DNA from: Thermoprotei archaeon
GTDB lineage: Archaea; Thermoproteota; Thermoprotei; Thermofilales; B20-G17
Direction: 5' to 3'
Assembly (NCBI GenBank): GCA_003650785.1
Contig: QMRW01000026.1
Span: 1-13,736 of the forward strand
DNA length: 13,736 nucleotides
The notes under the pieces were generated by a model. The model had not been told where the DNA came from and made no database searches. It worked only from the letters and a program-made list of their open reading frames with translations. A program made the position numbers and the translations under genes. Positions 13,563 to 13,736 of the stretch are shown one piece after another. Every line of letters begins with the position of its first letter. The first letter of the stretch is position 1.

Positions 13563-13736
13563 TTGAAACTGGATGTATTCTTCTCTCAACTAGCTCATAA
13601 AATCAGGGCATCAGAGGTAAGAGAACTTCTAAAGTGGCAAGAAAAGAAGAAGATCATAAGCTTTGGTGGAGGATTTCCAGACCCAGAATTATACCCAGTG
13701 GATGAACTAGCGGATATAGCTCGTGATGTAATACTG
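13563..13736 (+). CDS. PLP-dependent aminotransferase class I/II, N-terminal part
   Basis: The first 58 residues of a fold-type I aminotransferase run off the window. After an amphipathic start (LDVFFSQLAHKIRASEVRELL) comes KKKIISFGGGFPDPELYPVDELADIA, which is the typical entrance segment (ISFGGGxPDPxxFP) of 2-aminoadipate/aromatic aminotransferases of the LysN/MocR-like subgroup. The lysine that binds PLP lies beyond the edge, so the substrate cannot be judged. The start is TTG at 13563, with GAGGT 6 bases upstream and TTTATAAA at 13523-13530. An in-frame stop upstream at 13539-13541 excludes a much longer form. Confidence 0.88.
   Translation, partial: MKLDVFFSQLAHKIRASEVRELLKWQEKKKIISFGGGFPDPELYPVDELADIARDVIL

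Overview
The window reads as chromosomal DNA of a hyperthermophilic crenarchaeon (Thermoproteota). It is AT-rich, rich in CTAG, and uses TTG and GTG starts freely. Several genes have a TATA-like box centred 25-27 bases before the start codon, as expected for leaderless mRNAs, while genes inside operons carry GGAGG/GAGGT-type ribosome sites. The protein types are archaeal: class III PRPP synthase, 6-phospho-3-hexuloisomerase, HEPN-MNT remnants and membrane-tethered HTH proteins. A Desulfurococcales-like host is my inference; no marker gene proves it.

Layout. 1-216: C-terminal end of an unidentified protein. 248-1982: PRPP synthase and a TatD-like metal hydrolase, both on the minus strand. 2016-3173: a tandem SagB-type nitroreductase, divergent from the TatD-like gene across only 33 bases. 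3269-4430: a two-gene operon of a doubly membrane-anchored ectodomain protein and a membrane-bound winged-helix regulator. 4532-5251: a decayed HEPN/MNT toxin-antitoxin pair in which both genes are frameshifted. 5388-6679: an RsmC-like methyltransferase divergent from 6-phospho-3-hexuloisomerase. 6683-8455: a UDP-glucose 4-epimerase-like protein and an ECF transporter S component (minus strand). 8525-9748: a radical SAM protein with a C-terminal winged helix, divergent from the S component across a perfect 22-base palindrome. 9749-10077: a noncoding stretch. 10078-11615: a GT2 glycosyltransferase overlapping an unidentified partner gene. 11810-13209: tRNA-Phe(GAA), an M55 D-aminopeptidase and tRNA-Lys(TTT), all on the minus strand. 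13563-end: the start of a PLP-dependent aminotransferase.

How the genes fit together. Most are housekeeping or metabolic. Hexuloisomerase (reverse ribulose monophosphate route) and PRPP synthase are two steps of archaeal pentose-phosphate and nucleotide precursor supply. The epimerase and the GT2 enzyme point to surface glycan or glycolipid synthesis. The points most worth a second look are the fused nitroreductase, whose halves have lost complementary FMN-site motifs; the palindrome lying against the BRE/TATA of the radical SAM-HTH gene; the ectodomain/membrane-HTH pair; and the dead HEPN-MNT module. I saw no CRISPR array, insertion sequence or clear integrated element.
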